From: Anabaena catenula FACHB-362
GTDB lineage: Bacteria > Cyanobacteriota > Cyanobacteriia > Cyanobacteriales > Nostocaceae
Direction: 5' to 3'
Assembly: GCF_014698735.1 (NCBI RefSeq)
Contig: NZ_JACJTQ010000023.1
Location: 32,278 to 96,277 of the forward strand
Length of the DNA stretch: 64,000 bases
Shown here: positions 19,266 to 29,431 of the stretch, one piece after another
How positions within the stretch are numbered: position 1 is the first letter of the stretch
How the letters are laid out: each line of letters starts with the position of its first letter
Position numbers and translations under genes: made by a program
The notes under the pieces: model-generated
Databases searched by the model: none
What the model saw: only the letters and a program-made list of their open reading frames with translations
What the model was told of the DNA's origin: nothing

Positions 19266-19453
19266 TCAGTACAGTGGAGATGAAGTCTTTTGTAAGTGTT
19301 TTAACTCGTTACTTAGTTCAAGAGGACGAGTATTTAGAGAGCGCTTTTCAGGAGACATCTCATTCAACCAAGAATCCTCTAGCTAATTGGTTCGGGGAAT
19401 GTCATAATAGAATATTTGGGTAAAGTTTAAACAGGATTAAATTAAGGAAACTC

Positions 19454-20062
19454 ATGTCCCGATATAGAGGACCACGCCTCAGAATTGTCCGTCGCTTAGG
19501 CGACTTGCCTGGATTAACTCGGAAAAGCGCTAGACGTGCTTATCCACCAGGACAACATGGTCAAAACCGTAAAAAGCGCTCTGAGTATGCTATCCGTCTA
19601 GAGGAAAAGCAAAAACTCCGCATGAACTATGGTTTGACTGAAAAGCAACTGCTACGCTATGTGCGGAAAGCAAGACGTGTAACTGGTTCTACCGGACAAG
19701 TGTTGCTGCAATTGTTAGAAATGCGTTTAGATAACACGGTTTTCCGTATGGGTATGGCTCCCACCATTCCCGCAGCGCGTCAACTGGTAAATCACGGTCA
19801 CGTAACTGTTAACGGTCGTGTAGTTAATATTGCCAGCTATCAGTGCCGCCCCGGTGAAGAAGTTGCTGTCAGGAATAAGGAAGCATCCAAGAAATTGGTA
19901 GAAGCTAACTTGCAATATCCTGGTTTAGCTAACCTCCCTAATCACTTAGAATTTGATAAAACCAAATTGATTGGTAAAGTCAACAGCGTGATTGAACGAG
20001 AATGGGTAGCGCTTCAAGTTAATGAACTACTTGTGGTGGAATACTACTCACGTCAAGCGTAA
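19454..20062 (+). CDS. rpsD: 30S ribosomal protein S4
   Basis: S4 nucleates 16S rRNA folding in the small subunit. The 202-residue product has the standard start [22 protein letters not shown], the [12 protein letters not shown] segment and the S4 RNA-binding domain [34 protein letters not shown]. The ribosome binding site AAGGAAA lies seven bases upstream of the ATG. It stands alone, as in other cyanobacteria, and its stop codon is directly followed by a heptamer array. Confidence 0.98.
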   Translation: MSRYRGPRLRIVRRLGDLPGLTRKSARRAYPPGQHGQNRKKRSEYAIRLEEKQKLRMNYGLTEKQLLRYVRKARRVTGSTGQVLLQLLEMRLDNTVFRMGMAPTIPAARQLVNHGHVTVNGRVVNIASYQCRPGEEVAVRNKEASKKLVEANLQYPGLANLPNHLEFDKTKLIGKVNSVIEREWVALQVNELLVVEYYSRQA

Positions 20063-20125
<63 letters not shown>

Positions 20126-20203
20126 AGGCAAAAGGCAAAAAGCAATAGTTTATTCTTTGGTTCTGTTCCCTGTTCCCTGTTCCCTGTTCCCTGTTCCTAA
20201 TGA

Positions 20204-21190
20204 CTAACCGCCAATTTGCGACATGGTACGGGTGTAAGTGCCGACAGTACCAGAGTCGCGCTGTTTAAAGTTAATTTCTGCTTTGATGTCAAGTATGTTC
20301 TTAACTTGCTGCTGTAATTGAGCAGTGCTAACGCCGGCACGTAAACAGGTTTTTAAGTCAATTTGACCAGTTTCGTTTAATAAGCAGGGACGTAGCCAAC
20401 CATCAGCAGAAAGACGCATTCGATTACAGCGATCGCAAAAACATTCTGACATCTGGCTGATAAATCCTAATGTTCCCTTGGCTCCCGGAATTTGAAACAC
20501 ATCAGCAGGTCCATTACCACGAATTTGAGATTCTGTCAATCCCCAACGTTCGCGGATGCTGTGACGTAAATCTGCTGAAGATATCCAACCGCGATCGCTA
20601 AATAATTGATCATTACCAATAGGCATAAACTCAATAAACCTGACGTGCCATTGTTTGTCAATGGTCAAAGCCGCTAAATCCAAAATTTCATGGTCATTAA
20701 CACCAGGAATAACCACCACATTTAACTTCAGTGGGTCAAAGCCAGCATGATAAGCTGCTTGAATTCCTGCCCAAACTTGTTGCCAACGTCCACGTCCATG
20801 ATTACCGATAATTTGCTCAAAGGTATCTGGGTCGAGAGAATCTAAACTAATATTAATCCTTCTTAAACCTGCATTATAGAGATTTTGCGCCATTGGGGCT
20901 AGTAAAAACCCATTGGTAGTCATTGCTAAATCTTGGGTTTGGGGAAGATTGGCAATTTTTCTGACTAACTCCACCACACCAGGACGTAATAGGGGTTCCC
21001 CACCAGTCAAACGAAAACGGGTAAAACCTACCGGGATAAATACCTCTTGAATTAAGGTGAGGAGTTCATCATCAGTTAACAGTTGTTGCTTGAGAATATA
21101 GTTCAGTTCTGCACCTTCTGGCATACAGTACTGACAACGGAAATTGCAGCGATCGATTAAACTAATGCGGAGATAGTCTACCTGGTTCAT
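20204..21190 (-). CDS. moaA: GTP 3',8-cyclase MoaA (molybdenum cofactor biosynthesis)
   Basis: MoaA is a radical SAM enzyme that with MoaC turns GTP into cyclic pyranopterin monophosphate, the first step to molybdopterin. The 328-residue product has the N-terminal cluster motif [12 protein letters not shown], the SAM-binding [10 protein letters not shown], and the second 4Fe-4S site [20 protein letters not shown] near the C-terminus. The usual GTP-binding C-terminal GG is present (SQIGG). No other moa genes are in the window. In Nostoc the cofactor serves nitrate reductase. Confidence 0.97.
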   Translation of the reverse strand: MNQVDYLRISLIDRCNFRCQYCMPEGAELNYILKQQLLTDDELLTLIQEVFIPVGFTRFRLTGGEPLLRPGVVELVRKIANLPQTQDLAMTTNGFLLAPMAQNLYNAGLRRINISLDSLDPDTFEQIIGNHGRGRWQQVWAGIQAAYHAGFDPLKLNVVVIPGVNDHEILDLAALTIDKQWHVRFIEFMPIGNDQLFSDRGWISSADLRHSIRERWGLTESQIRGNGPADVFQIPGAKGTLGFISQMSECFCDRCNRMRLSADGWLRPCLLNETGQIDLKTCLRAGVSTAQLQQQVKNILDIKAEINFKQRDSGTVGTYTRTMSQIGG

Positions 21191-21293
21191 GGTTTTTTAG
21201 CTCAAAGCTTGGTGAGACTGAATTCTAGACTATCTCATCGGTTCCTAATCAGTAGTATAGTAGCAAGGGTAGCACGACAGTATTTTTAATGAG

Positions 21294-21656
21294 ATGAAAT
21301 GGTCAATTGTGATGAGTTCAGTAATTGGACTGAGTTGGGAACTAATGGGAACTACAGCCTATGCAGACAATTGTTTTCCAATTCCCAATTCTTCACAGCA
21401 GTTTAATAGAGTCCAGCAGGGGAAAGTAATTGTTCTGGGGCGAATATCCAAATATCCTTACGTTGTCGTAGTTCCGGGAGATGAAGAAATAAAACTTAAA
21501 TCTATACAACAGTGTGTAACAGATGCGTTTATTTCCCAGAACCGACTGGGTAAATTTATCCATGCAGGTGCATTTGATAATTATATCTCAGCAAAAAATT
21601 TAGAAGTAGTCTTGCGATCGCGTAAATTAGATGCAAGGGTGGTCTACTTTCGGTGA
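21294..21656 (+). CDS. Small exported protein, unknown function
   Basis: A 120-residue protein with a signal peptide (MKWSIVMSSVIGLSWELMGTTAYADN, likely cut after AYA). The mature part contains VIVLGRISKYPYVVVVPGD and a C-terminal half (CVTDAFISQNRLGKFIHAGAFDNYISAKNLEVVLRSRKLDARVVYFR) that resembles a SPOR-like beta-alpha-beta fold, in which the residues around GAFDN recall SPOR G-x-F. SPOR domains bind denuded peptidoglycan, but the match is weak. It ends five bases before the FecR-domain gene, so the two form an operon. Confidence 0.6.
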   Translation: MKWSIVMSSVIGLSWELMGTTAYADNCFPIPNSSQQFNRVQQGKVIVLGRISKYPYVVVVPGDEEIKLKSIQQCVTDAFISQNRLGKFIHAGAFDNYISAKNLEVVLRSRKLDARVVYFR

Positions 21657-21661
21657 CGTAA

Positions 21662-22492
21662 ATGAAAAAACGCTGGCTGTTATTAAGTGTACTTGTAATT
21701 GCAATATTGACTATCAGTCGAGTATCGGCTCAGAATAACTTCCAGCTAAGAGTCAACCGCTACATAGAAGTTCGCCGTGTTTCTGGAGATGTAACCTATC
21801 AAAATGGAAAAACTTCCCAATCGGCACGCATAGGCGTAAAACTAAAAAATGTAGGAGATAGCATCAGCACCGGCCAGCGTTCTAGTAGTATGCTGGCGCT
21901 GGATACTGGTATTGCTTTTGTTCAAGTTGCGGAAAATACAAAACTCGAAATTCAAAAACTCCAACAGACTAGAAATGGTGGACATATCACCAATTTACAA
22001 GTGAGAAGTGGACAGGTACGGCTCAAGGTGCGTCCCTTTACACATAAAGACTCCAGCTTGCAAATAGAGACTCCAGCAGGGATTGCAGGTGTGCGAGGGA
22101 CGGAATTTGGTGTGAGTGTCCAACCGACTGGTAAAACAGGGGTAGCGACTCTCACAGGCAGTGTATCAACAACTGCTCAGGGTCAAAGCGTTTATATTAA
22201 TAAAGGTTTTCAGAGCTTAGTGATTCCAGGAGAACCACCATCAGCACCGTTGCCATTACGAAATGATACAAGCTTAAACTTACAGGTACTGGAAGAGGCA
22301 GGAAATCAACAAGCCCGAATTATTGGTAAAGTTGATCCAGTGAACTTGGTCATTTTTGCAAATCAACCGCTGACTACTGATCGCAGTGGAAAATTTGATA
22401 TTACCATCCCCATGCCTGCTAACCGCCGCGTTGCAGTAACAGTGACAACACCTTTAGGTAAAAAACAAGATTATGAATTAGTAGTTCCTTAA
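21662..22492 (+). CDS. Exported FecR-domain protein
   Basis: A 276-residue protein with a signal peptide (KKRWLLLSVLVIAILTISRVSAQ) and a FecR-type beta domain: VRRVSGDVTYQNGK, then GDSISTGQRSSSMLALDTGIAFVQVAENTKLEI, then IETPAGIAGVRGTEFGVSVQPTGKTGVATLTGSV. The C-terminus has an Ig-like segment (VTVTTPLGKKQDYELVVP). In cyanobacteria such proteins often precede CHASE2 adenylate cyclases or kinases; none follows here, only repeats. It likely acts in the periplasm together with the small protein upstream. Ligand unknown. Confidence 0.75.
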   Translation: MKKRWLLLSVLVIAILTISRVSAQNNFQLRVNRYIEVRRVSGDVTYQNGKTSQSARIGVKLKNVGDSISTGQRSSSMLALDTGIAFVQVAENTKLEIQKLQQTRNGGHITNLQVRSGQVRLKVRPFTHKDSSLQIETPAGIAGVRGTEFGVSVQPTGKTGVATLTGSVSTTAQGQSVYINKGFQSLVIPGEPPSAPLPLRNDTSLNLQVLEEAGNQQARIIGKVDPVNLVIFANQPLTTDRSGKFDITIPMPANRRVAVTVTTPLGKKQDYELVVP

Positions 22493-22509
22493 TCTTTTCT
22501 GAAATACAT

Positions 22510-22608
<99 letters not shown>

Positions 22609-22878
22609 AAAACTGGCGAATGTGTCTAGGTTTCAATTTTGATTCTGTACCTCATTGATCTGCAATCTGCTGTAATGATTAATTTGTACAGTGCGTAAGT
22701 TTTATGAACTATTTGATATTTGATATCGTGTTCGGTTCAAGACTTATAGCAGCAACACACGTCAATTAAAAATCTGGATTTGTCTAATTCACGTAATTTT
22801 AAATTTATCAACTATAATACTTAACTGCTTATTGTTTGTCGCAATCGGCTAATCGCATACACCAACCAGCTATCCATC

Positions 22879-23910
22879 GTGCAAGATACCGACTCTATGA
22901 ATGACCTTGCTGCTGCACTGCAACAGCCAGTAGACTTAGACTTTGAACTACCAGATCCAGAAGATGAACAGATTCTGGAGTCTGACTTTTTACAGCAGCT
23001 AGATGTAGCATGGCAAGTATGCGATCGCTTTGATTTACAAACAGAAATTTGGCGTGGTCGCATTTTACGCTCAGTCCGTGACAGAGAAAAGAAAAACGGA
23101 GACGGACGCGGTGCAGGTTTTCTCAAATGGCTCAAAGAACGGGAAATTAGTAAAACTCAAGCTTATAGCTGGATTCAACTCGCAAATAGTGCTGATACTC
23201 TAATTGAAGATGGCAAACTTGACCCAGGTAGTGTCAATAATTTTAGTAAACGTGCCTTTGTAGAAACCGCCAAAGCCTCCCCAGAAGTGCAACAGATGGT
23301 GAGTGAAGCCGCGCAAAAAGGCGATCGCATCACCCGCAGAGAAGTCCGTCAACTCACCGATGAATGGACAGCTATGTCCTCAGATTTATTACCAGAGGAA
23401 GTTAGGGAAAAAGCCGCAGATAACACCCTACCACCGCGCTACATTGCCCCTTTGGTGAAGGAAATGGAGAAACTGCCTGAATCACACCAAAAGGCATTAC
23501 AAAGGGATATAGCCGCCAATCCTGATGTTGATACTCTCAAGCAGGCAACCACAGAAGCGCGTCAATTAGGAAAATATCTCAAATCAGCTGCCCAAGTTCA
23601 GGCGCTGACAGAGGAAAATGTAGATATTGAAACAGCCTTAGAAGAAGCGCAAAGAATCGGCTGTTTAAGTATTGCGGCTGACTTGGTAAATCAGGCATCG
23701 CAGATGGAACAAAGCATTGCTAAGTTATATATGACTTGGAAAAAAATCAGTAACTTAGCCGATAGATTGTATGTTGATACTGGCGCGAGTACACCCAATC
23801 TGCGATCGCTCCTCACTTGCGTAGAACCACTTGGAGGCGAAATCATGGAACTGCAACTCAGTGGCGCAACACAACACACCATTAGGTTACAGATTCAGGA
23901 AACTAATTAG
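22879..23910 (+). CDS. Conserved cyanobacterial protein of unknown function (DUF3102-like N-terminus)
   Basis: From the GTG at 22879 the product is 343 residues; an ATG at 22897 (MNDLAAALQQPVD) would give 337. It is soluble and mostly helical. Residues ~50-130 (IWRGRILRSVRDREKKNGDGRGAGFLKWLKEREISKTQAYSWIQLAN) resemble the DUF3102 or plasmid-type helix-turn-helix segment, in which an arrayed helical domain recognises DNA. The middle (PEEVREKAADNTLPPRYIAPLVKEMEKLP) and a hydrophilic helical C-terminal half follow. A DNA-associated role is only a guess. No partner gene is adjacent. TAGTCAT heptamers follow the stop codon. Confidence 0.65.
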   Translation: MQDTDSMNDLAAALQQPVDLDFELPDPEDEQILESDFLQQLDVAWQVCDRFDLQTEIWRGRILRSVRDREKKNGDGRGAGFLKWLKEREISKTQAYSWIQLANSADTLIEDGKLDPGSVNNFSKRAFVETAKASPEVQQMVSEAAQKGDRITRREVRQLTDEWTAMSSDLLPEEVREKAADNTLPPRYIAPLVKEMEKLPESHQKALQRDIAANPDVDTLKQATTEARQLGKYLKSAAQVQALTEENVDIETALEEAQRIGCLSIAADLVNQASQMEQSIAKLYMTWKKISNLADRLYVDTGASTPNLRSLLTCVEPLGGEIMELQLSGATQHTIRLQIQETN

Positions 23911-23936
23911 TCATTAGTCATTAGTCATTAGTCATT
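23907..23936. repeat. Heptamer tandem repeat TTAGTCA, 4 copies
   Basis: The heptamer TTAGTCA is repeated four times, starting at the stop codon of the preceding gene. It is followed by a TGTTCCC phrase and GAATTACGAATTAC repeats up to the pterin dehydratase gene. Confidence 0.85.
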
Positions 23937-24031
23937 GGGAACTAGAAAGAAGAGGATCATAATTAATTCCTGTTCCCTGTTCCCAATTACGAATTACGTT
24001 GGCGATAGCCTGCCGGAGGCATTATTACGAA

Positions 24032-24325
24032 TTACGAATTATAGATTTCTTCCATTTTCTTCGCCAGTTCAATATCTAAATTGCTGATAGCATTACCAAT
24101 GTCGTGGGTAGCCAGATTCACCCGAACGGTGTTGTAAACATTAAACCATTCGGGGTGATGTCCCATTGTTTCCGCGTGAACACCAACGCTAACCATCCAA
24201 CCTAACGCAATTGGGAAAGAGTTAAATTTATATTCTTTGTATAATTTGCCTTCTTTGATTTGCCATCCAGGTAAACTAGTAAGGGCTTGTTGTAGTTCTG
24301 CTTCACTGAGCTTATGTCCTGCCAT
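24032..24325 (-). CDS. 4a-hydroxytetrahydrobiopterin dehydratase (PCD/DcoH family)
   Basis: It dehydrates 4a-carbinolamine pterin during pterin recycling; in cyanobacteria it may serve other pterins. From the ATG at 24325 (MAGHKLSEAEL) the product is 97 residues, the usual length; an upstream ATG at 24361 would add twelve atypical residues. The active-site motif is complete: VHAETMGHHPEWFNVYNTVRVNL followed by THDIGNAISNLDIELAKKME. It is transcribed leftwards with no operon partner. Confidence 0.92.
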   Translation of the reverse strand: MAGHKLSEAELQQALTSLPGWQIKEGKLYKEYKFNSFPIALGWMVSVGVHAETMGHHPEWFNVYNTVRVNLATHDIGNAISNLDIELAKKMEEIYNS

Positions 24326-24361
24326 CGGTGACTGCACTCCTGATTTATGTAGATATTTCAC

Positions 24362-25170
24362 TTTATACTACCAAGTTCCCATAACTGGGGTTCATCAACA
24401 GACATAGATGCACTCAGAGATGGGTAAGAATTTTCTCCATTACCAATTACCAACACTGACGAGAAAACTTACTTCTCATAGATTAGTTGGCGATAATCGC
24501 TCTTCATAAAATTAAACATATTTATCTACCTGCTGCTAGATATGTCTTTAACTCAATTTATGGTAGTTTACGTTATGGAGTAAAAATAACAGCTAAAATA
24601 GTCCTAACAGGTATTTACCTTTATTTATCAAACCACCACATATTTGTACTAAATTTGCATAATTTATCCACTACTGCTGCTTTCTTGGCATTAAAAATTA
24701 AAAATTAAAAATAATACAGCTTAAGGTTTTCAGAGATTTTGAATGGTAGGCTTATTTTTGCCATGCTTTACTAGTAGTCGTTCAAGAAATAATTGACCGG
24801 ATTTTAAATTTATGAGCGTCAGTAGTTAGCTAATAGCTACACTCGCGCTAGGACACAGCGGTGAGCTTTTTAAAATTCTTGTCTGTATCAATCAGGATCT
24901 CGGAAATAATGGTTCTCCTAATTACCCTAGCAACGGCTATAAAAAGGTCTGTATTCCTTCGGGGAAGCAAGCTAAACCCAGCATCTGTCTACGACACGCT
25001 CCGGCAACGTAGAGAATCACCCGAATTTAAACCTGAAGACAAACCTAAAATCCCAAATCTCAAATTATTTATTCAGCGCAACTACATTAGACAACTGAGG
25101 TCAATCTAAAATCTAAAATCTAAAATCTAAAATTCTTTGCCGGGTTAATGACAGGAATAACTAATTTTAT
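24362..25170. other. Long gene-free stretch before the CheB/CheR hybrid kinase
   Basis: I find no convincing gene. Two plus-strand ORFs (24487-24708, 24861-25109) start from non-ATG codons and have no family marks. There is a TTAAAAA repeat run near 24690-24712, a tandem TAAAATC repeat at 25107-25132, and a fragment of the common Nostoc phrase TTCGGGGAAGC near 24958. The region probably also holds the promoter of the kinase gene. Confidence 0.5.
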
Positions 25171-28100
25171 ATGAACGATAAAAAGTCTTCTGAACCAATC
25201 CAATCCGATACCAAAGCTGTAGAAGTCGGGGAAGAAAAACAGCAGACTCAAAGCAATAAACTATTTCCAATTGTCGGGATTATAGCCTCTGCGGGGGGAT
25301 TAGAAGCATTCACCGAACTGCTAGAGAATTTACCAATCGATACTGGGATGGCATTTGTACTGATTCAGCACTTAGACCCCAATCATCAGAGCCTACTGAC
25401 TGAGATTCTAGCTAAGACAACTCCGATGCCTGTCCACGAAGCGCACTCTGGCATAGCCATAGAACCGAACCAAGTCTACATTATTCCCCCGAATACGAAA
25501 ATGACCCTAGAGCAAGGGATATTAAAACTCGTACCCCGTGAGAAAGTTGAAGGGAGATACAGGCCAGGTGATGCCTTTTTAAATTCATTGGCAGCAGAAC
25601 AGGGAAACAAAGCAATTAGTGTTGTCCTATCTGGAAGTGATGCAGACGGCACAATGGGAACACAGGCAATTAAGGCAGCCGGCGGTATTACCTTTGCTCA
25701 GTCTGAAACATCGGCTCAATTTCGGGAAATGCCGAGCATTGCCATAGCCACAGGTCATGTAGACTTCATTTTGTCACCACAGGAAATTGCCGCAGAACTA
25801 GCAAAAATTGCTCTTCATCCCAACTTTACCCGGTCGGTTCTTTCACCAACAGTCGAGCCACTTACAGAAAGTCAGGAAGCTCTACCCACAATCTTTACTT
25901 TACTGCAAAGTGCTACCGGAGTTGACTTTAGCCGCTACAAGCAAACTACCTTAAAACGGCGACTTGATCGACGGATGATGTTGTACAATCTGGAACGGTT
26001 GGAGGATTACGTCGATTATCTCCAAAACCATCCGGCTGAAGTACAGGCTTTATACCAGGAGATTCTCATCAATGTCACCAGTTTTTTCCGTGATAGTGAA
26101 GCTTATCAAGCCTTAAAGGAGAGAGTATTTCCGAGTATTGTTAAGGGTAAGTCAGTACAGTCGCCAATTCGGATCTGGGTGACAGGATGTGCCACTGGTC
26201 AGGAAGTTTACTCCATTGCTATTTGCTTGTTAGAGTTTTTGGAAGATGTCATTTCCAAACCTACTATCCAAATTTTTGCTACAGATATTAATGAAATAGG
26301 AATCGAAAAAGCCAGGTCAGGTATTTATAAGCAGAACGAAATAACTGATGTTTCACCAGAACGGCTCAGACGTTTTTTTATTGAAGTAGAGGGCGGATAT
26401 CAAATCAGCAAATCAATTCGTGAACAGTGTATATTTGCAAGACAAAACTTGATTAGTGATCCACCATTTTCCAATCTGGATCTGATTACTTGTCGGAATT
26501 TGCTGATTTATTTAGAATCTGGTTTACAAAAGCAGTTAATGACAATTTTCCATTACAGTCTTAAGCCCACAGGATTTTTGATGTTAGGTAACTCAGAGAG
26601 TGCGGGAGAATTCTCAGACTTATTTGCCTTAGTAGATAGAAGGAACAAGATTTATTCTAAGAAATTAGTACCTACTAATCTGAATTTTAACTTTTCCAGG
26701 GGCAACTATCCCGTAGCGAGAGTAAACCTTGACAAGAAAATAAGTGATAAGTCTTGGGATATTGATGATTTGCACAAAGAAGCTGACCAAATTGTCTTAA
26801 ATCGTTATGCCCCAATTGGTGTTTTGATCAGCGACAATATGGATATTCTCCAATTTCGCGGAGATACCAGTTTTTATTTAAGACCTGCTCCAGGTCAGCC
26901 CAGCTTCAATTTGCTGAAAATGGCTCGAAAGGGCTTACTAGAAGAGTTGCGTACCGCAATTCATCAGTCCAAAAGGCTCGATGTTTCCGTAAGAAAGGAA
27001 AATTTACAGATTGATGGCAGTGAATTGCCCAGGAAAGTTAATGTTGAGGTGATTCCGGTCAAAACTCCCTTAGCAGTAGAAACTCGCTACTTTCTTGTCT
27101 TATTTGAAGATGTACCTTCATTAGCAGAGCAAATTGCCATAACACCTGAAAATCAAGAACAGGGAGACATAGTTTCGGAAATAGTTCGATTCAAACAGGA
27201 ACTGGTAGCCGCTAAACACGAACTTGCTCTGACTCAAGAGTATTTAGAATCGATGATTCAGGAGCAGGAAGCCACAACTCAAGACTTGAAAGTGGCAAAT
27301 GAAGAAATTCTGTCCAGCAACGAAGAACTACAAAGTACTAATGAAGAGTTGCAAACAGCAAAAGAAGAGGTTCAAGCAACCAACGAAGAACTGAAAACAA
27401 CCAACGAAGAACTGCAAAGTCGAAATCTGGAATTACACCATGTCAACAACGATCTGTTGAATTTGCTCAGTAGTGTGAATATTCCTATTTTAATATTGGC
27501 AAATGATTTACGGATTCGGCGCTTCACTCCCACAGCACAGCAACTCCTCAATTTGATTCCCACAGATGTGGGGCGACCATTTAGTGATATTCGCTCCACA
27601 ATCAATGTTGCTAATTTAGAGTCATTGCTATTAGAAGTGATTGACACCCTGAATGTCAAAGAACTAGAAGTGCAAGACCAGCAAGGGCATTGGTATAATC
27701 TGCGAATTCGACCTTACAGGACTACAAACAATCAAATTGATGGCGTAGTGATGGTATTGGTAGATATTGATGCCATTAAGCGTAGCGCCCAGCAGCTAGA
27801 ACAGTCCCGTAATTATGCCGAAGCCATCGTGGAAACTGTGCCACAACCTTTAGTGGTGATTGATTCTAGTTTACGAGTTGTGACAGCCAATCACGCTTTT
27901 TATCAAACGTTCCAAATTTCATCAGCACAAACAGAGCAGCAACTAATATTTGAGCTAGGAAACGGTCAGTGGAACATTCCCAATCTGATCACGCTCCTAG
28001 AAGAAATTTTCCTCAAAAATATTCGGCTTCACGACTTTGAGGTAGAGAGCGTCTTTGAGAAAATTGGGTACAGAATTATGCTGCTCAATGGTTGTAAAAT

Positions 28101-29394
28101 TATTCAAAAAGACAATGAACCGATGATTCTGTTGGCAATTCAGGATATCACGCAGCAGAAGCAGTTCGCGGCAGAACGCGCCCAGTTATTGGCTCAGGAG
28201 CAGTCAGCCCGCTTGCAAGCAGAGGTATCTAACCGCGCCAAAGATGAGTTTTTATCTATTCTCTCCCATGAACTCCGCAACCCGCTTAATGCCATGTTGG
28301 GGTGGTCTCAGTTACTCCGCACGCAAAGTCTTGGGGCAGATCAAATTTCTCAGGGACTTGAAGTCATCGAGCGCTGCGCTAGGGCGCAAACCCAACTAAT
28401 TGAGGATCTCTTAGATATTTCGCGCATTACGACTGGTAAACTCCGTCTGAACAATAGCCTAATTGATCTCGTTCCTGTAATTGGTTCAGCCCTTGAAGTT
28501 GTGCGGTTGTCCGCAGGGGCTAAAAACATTGAGATTGTATCTGATCTGCAACCTGCAATTGGAAAAGTACTGGGTGATTTAGACCGCTTGCAACAGATTC
28601 TCTGGAATTTGCTTTCTAATGCTGTTAAATTTACCCCTGAGGGGGGACGTGTTGAAGTCACTCTGGAACGTGTTGATTCCCAAGCCGAGATTCGAGTTAG
28701 TGACACGGGTATTGGTATCGCTAATGACTTTCTTCCTTATGTTTTTGAGCGCTTCCGGCAGGCTGATAGCACCAAAACTCGCGCCTATAACGGAATTGGT
28801 TTGGGACTATCGATTGTCCGTTATTTGGTCGAACTTCATGGTGGTACAGTTTATGCAGAAAGTCCAGGTGAGGGGCTAGGATCAACCATAATCGTTAGGC
28901 TACCGCTTTCTTCCACTATCAAGGAGAACTGGTTGCCGAGTGATTCAGGGGTGAGAGCCTTGACAGAAGGTCTAGAATCAAGGACTGATGATCTGCCGTC
29001 ACTGGAGGGTTTACGTGTACTAGTTGTGGATGATGAGGCAGATATGCGTGAATTACTGATGACAATGCTGGAAGGGTATGGGGCCCAGGTAAGGACGGCT
29101 ATATCTGCTCAGGACGCATTCTCAATACTCACAACTAACCCTGGCATATATGATGTGCTGCTATCTGATATTGGGATGATGAAAGAGGATGGCTATAGTT
29201 TAATCCGGCAGGTGCGATCGCTCACTGCTGAAGCCGGAGGACAAATTCCCGCAGCAGCGTTGACGGGATACGTTCGTGATGAGGAATGCCAAGAAGCTTA
29301 TTTGGCAGGTTTCCAAATGCACATGGCTAAACCTATTGATTTATCTCAACTGGTAATCATGGTGGCGAATCTAGCTGGACGAGGTAAAAATTGA
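25171..29394 (+). CDS. CheB-CheR-PAS hybrid histidine kinase with receiver domain
   Basis: A 1407-residue multidomain signalling protein. Residues ~30-220 form a CheB methylesterase with its triad visible (S40 in ASAGG, H67 in IQHLDP, D159 in SDADG). Residues ~235-500 form a CheR methyltransferase (TGCATGQEVYSIA, CRNLLIYLESGLQKQLM). A long coiled coil (~670-760, repeated SNEELQSTNEEL) leads into PAS domains (~765-1000). The HisKA box has H1033 in SHELRNPLNAM, then HATPase (NLLSNAVKFTPEGG, DTGIGIANDF, GIGLGLSIV). A C-terminal receiver has DDE and D1333 (LLSDIGMM). No chemoreceptor or other che genes are nearby, so the input is unknown. Such fusions are widespread in cyanobacteria and alphaproteobacteria. 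Confidence 0.95.
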   Translation: MNDKKSSEPIQSDTKAVEVGEEKQQTQSNKLFPIVGIIASAGGLEAFTELLENLPIDTGMAFVLIQHLDPNHQSLLTEILAKTTPMPVHEAHSGIAIEPNQVYIIPPNTKMTLEQGILKLVPREKVEGRYRPGDAFLNSLAAEQGNKAISVVLSGSDADGTMGTQAIKAAGGITFAQSETSAQFREMPSIAIATGHVDFILSPQEIAAELAKIALHPNFTRSVLSPTVEPLTESQEALPTIFTLLQSATGVDFSRYKQTTLKRRLDRRMMLYNLERLEDYVDYLQNHPAEVQALYQEILINVTSFFRDSEAYQALKERVFPSIVKGKSVQSPIRIWVTGCATGQEVYSIAICLLEFLEDVISKPTIQIFATDINEIGIEKARSGIYKQNEITDVSPERLRRFFIEVEGGYQISKSIREQCIFARQNLISDPPFSNLDLITCRNLLIYLESGLQKQLMTIFHYSLKPTGFLMLGNSESAGEFSDLFALVDRRNKIYSKKLVPTNLNFNFSRGNYPVARVNLDKKISDKSWDIDDLHKEADQIVLNRYAPIGVLISDNMDILQFRGDTSFYLRPAPGQPSFNLLKMARKGLLEELRTAIHQSKRLDVSVRKENLQIDGSELPRKVNVEVIPVKTPLAVETRYFLVLFEDVPSLAEQIAITPENQEQGDIVSEIVRFKQELVAAKHELALTQEYLESMIQEQEATTQDLKVANEEILSSNEELQSTNEELQTAKEEVQATNEELKTTNEELQSRNLELHHVNNDLLNLLSSVNIPILILANDLRIRRFTPTAQQLLNLIPTDVGRPFSDIRSTINVANLESLLLEVIDTLNVKELEVQDQQGHWYNLRIRPYRTTNNQIDGVVMVLVDIDAIKRSAQQLEQSRNYAEAIVETVPQPLVVIDSSLRVVTANHAFYQTFQISSAQTEQQLIFELGNGQWNIPNLITLLEEIFLKNIRLHDFEVESVFEKIGYRIMLLNGCKIIQKDNEPMILLAIQDITQQKQFAAERAQLLAQEQSARLQAEVSNRAKDEFLSILSHELRNPLNAMLGWSQLLRTQSLGADQISQGLEVIERCARAQTQLIEDLLDISRITTGKLRLNNSLIDLVPVIGSALEVVRLSAGAKNIEIVSDLQPAIGKVLGDLDRLQQILWNLLSNAVKFTPEGGRVEVTLERVDSQAEIRVSDTGIGIANDFLPYVFERFRQADSTKTRAYNGIGLGLSIVRYLVELHGGTVYAESPGEGLGSTIIVRLPLSSTIKENWLPSDSGVRALTEGLESRTDDLPSLEGLRVLVVDDEADMRELLMTMLEGYGAQVRTAISAQDAFSILTTNPGIYDVLLSDIGMMKEDGYSLIRQVRSLTAEAGGQIPAAALTGYVRDEECQEAYLAGFQMHMAKPIDLSQLVIMVANLAGRGKN

Positions 29395-29431
29395 GCAGGG
29401 TGCAGGGTGCAGGGTGCAGGGGGGAAAGAGT

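Noticed and set aside
24487..25109. Two short plus-strand ORFs before the hybrid kinase
   Set aside because: Non-ATG starts, repeat-derived ends, no recognisable domain.
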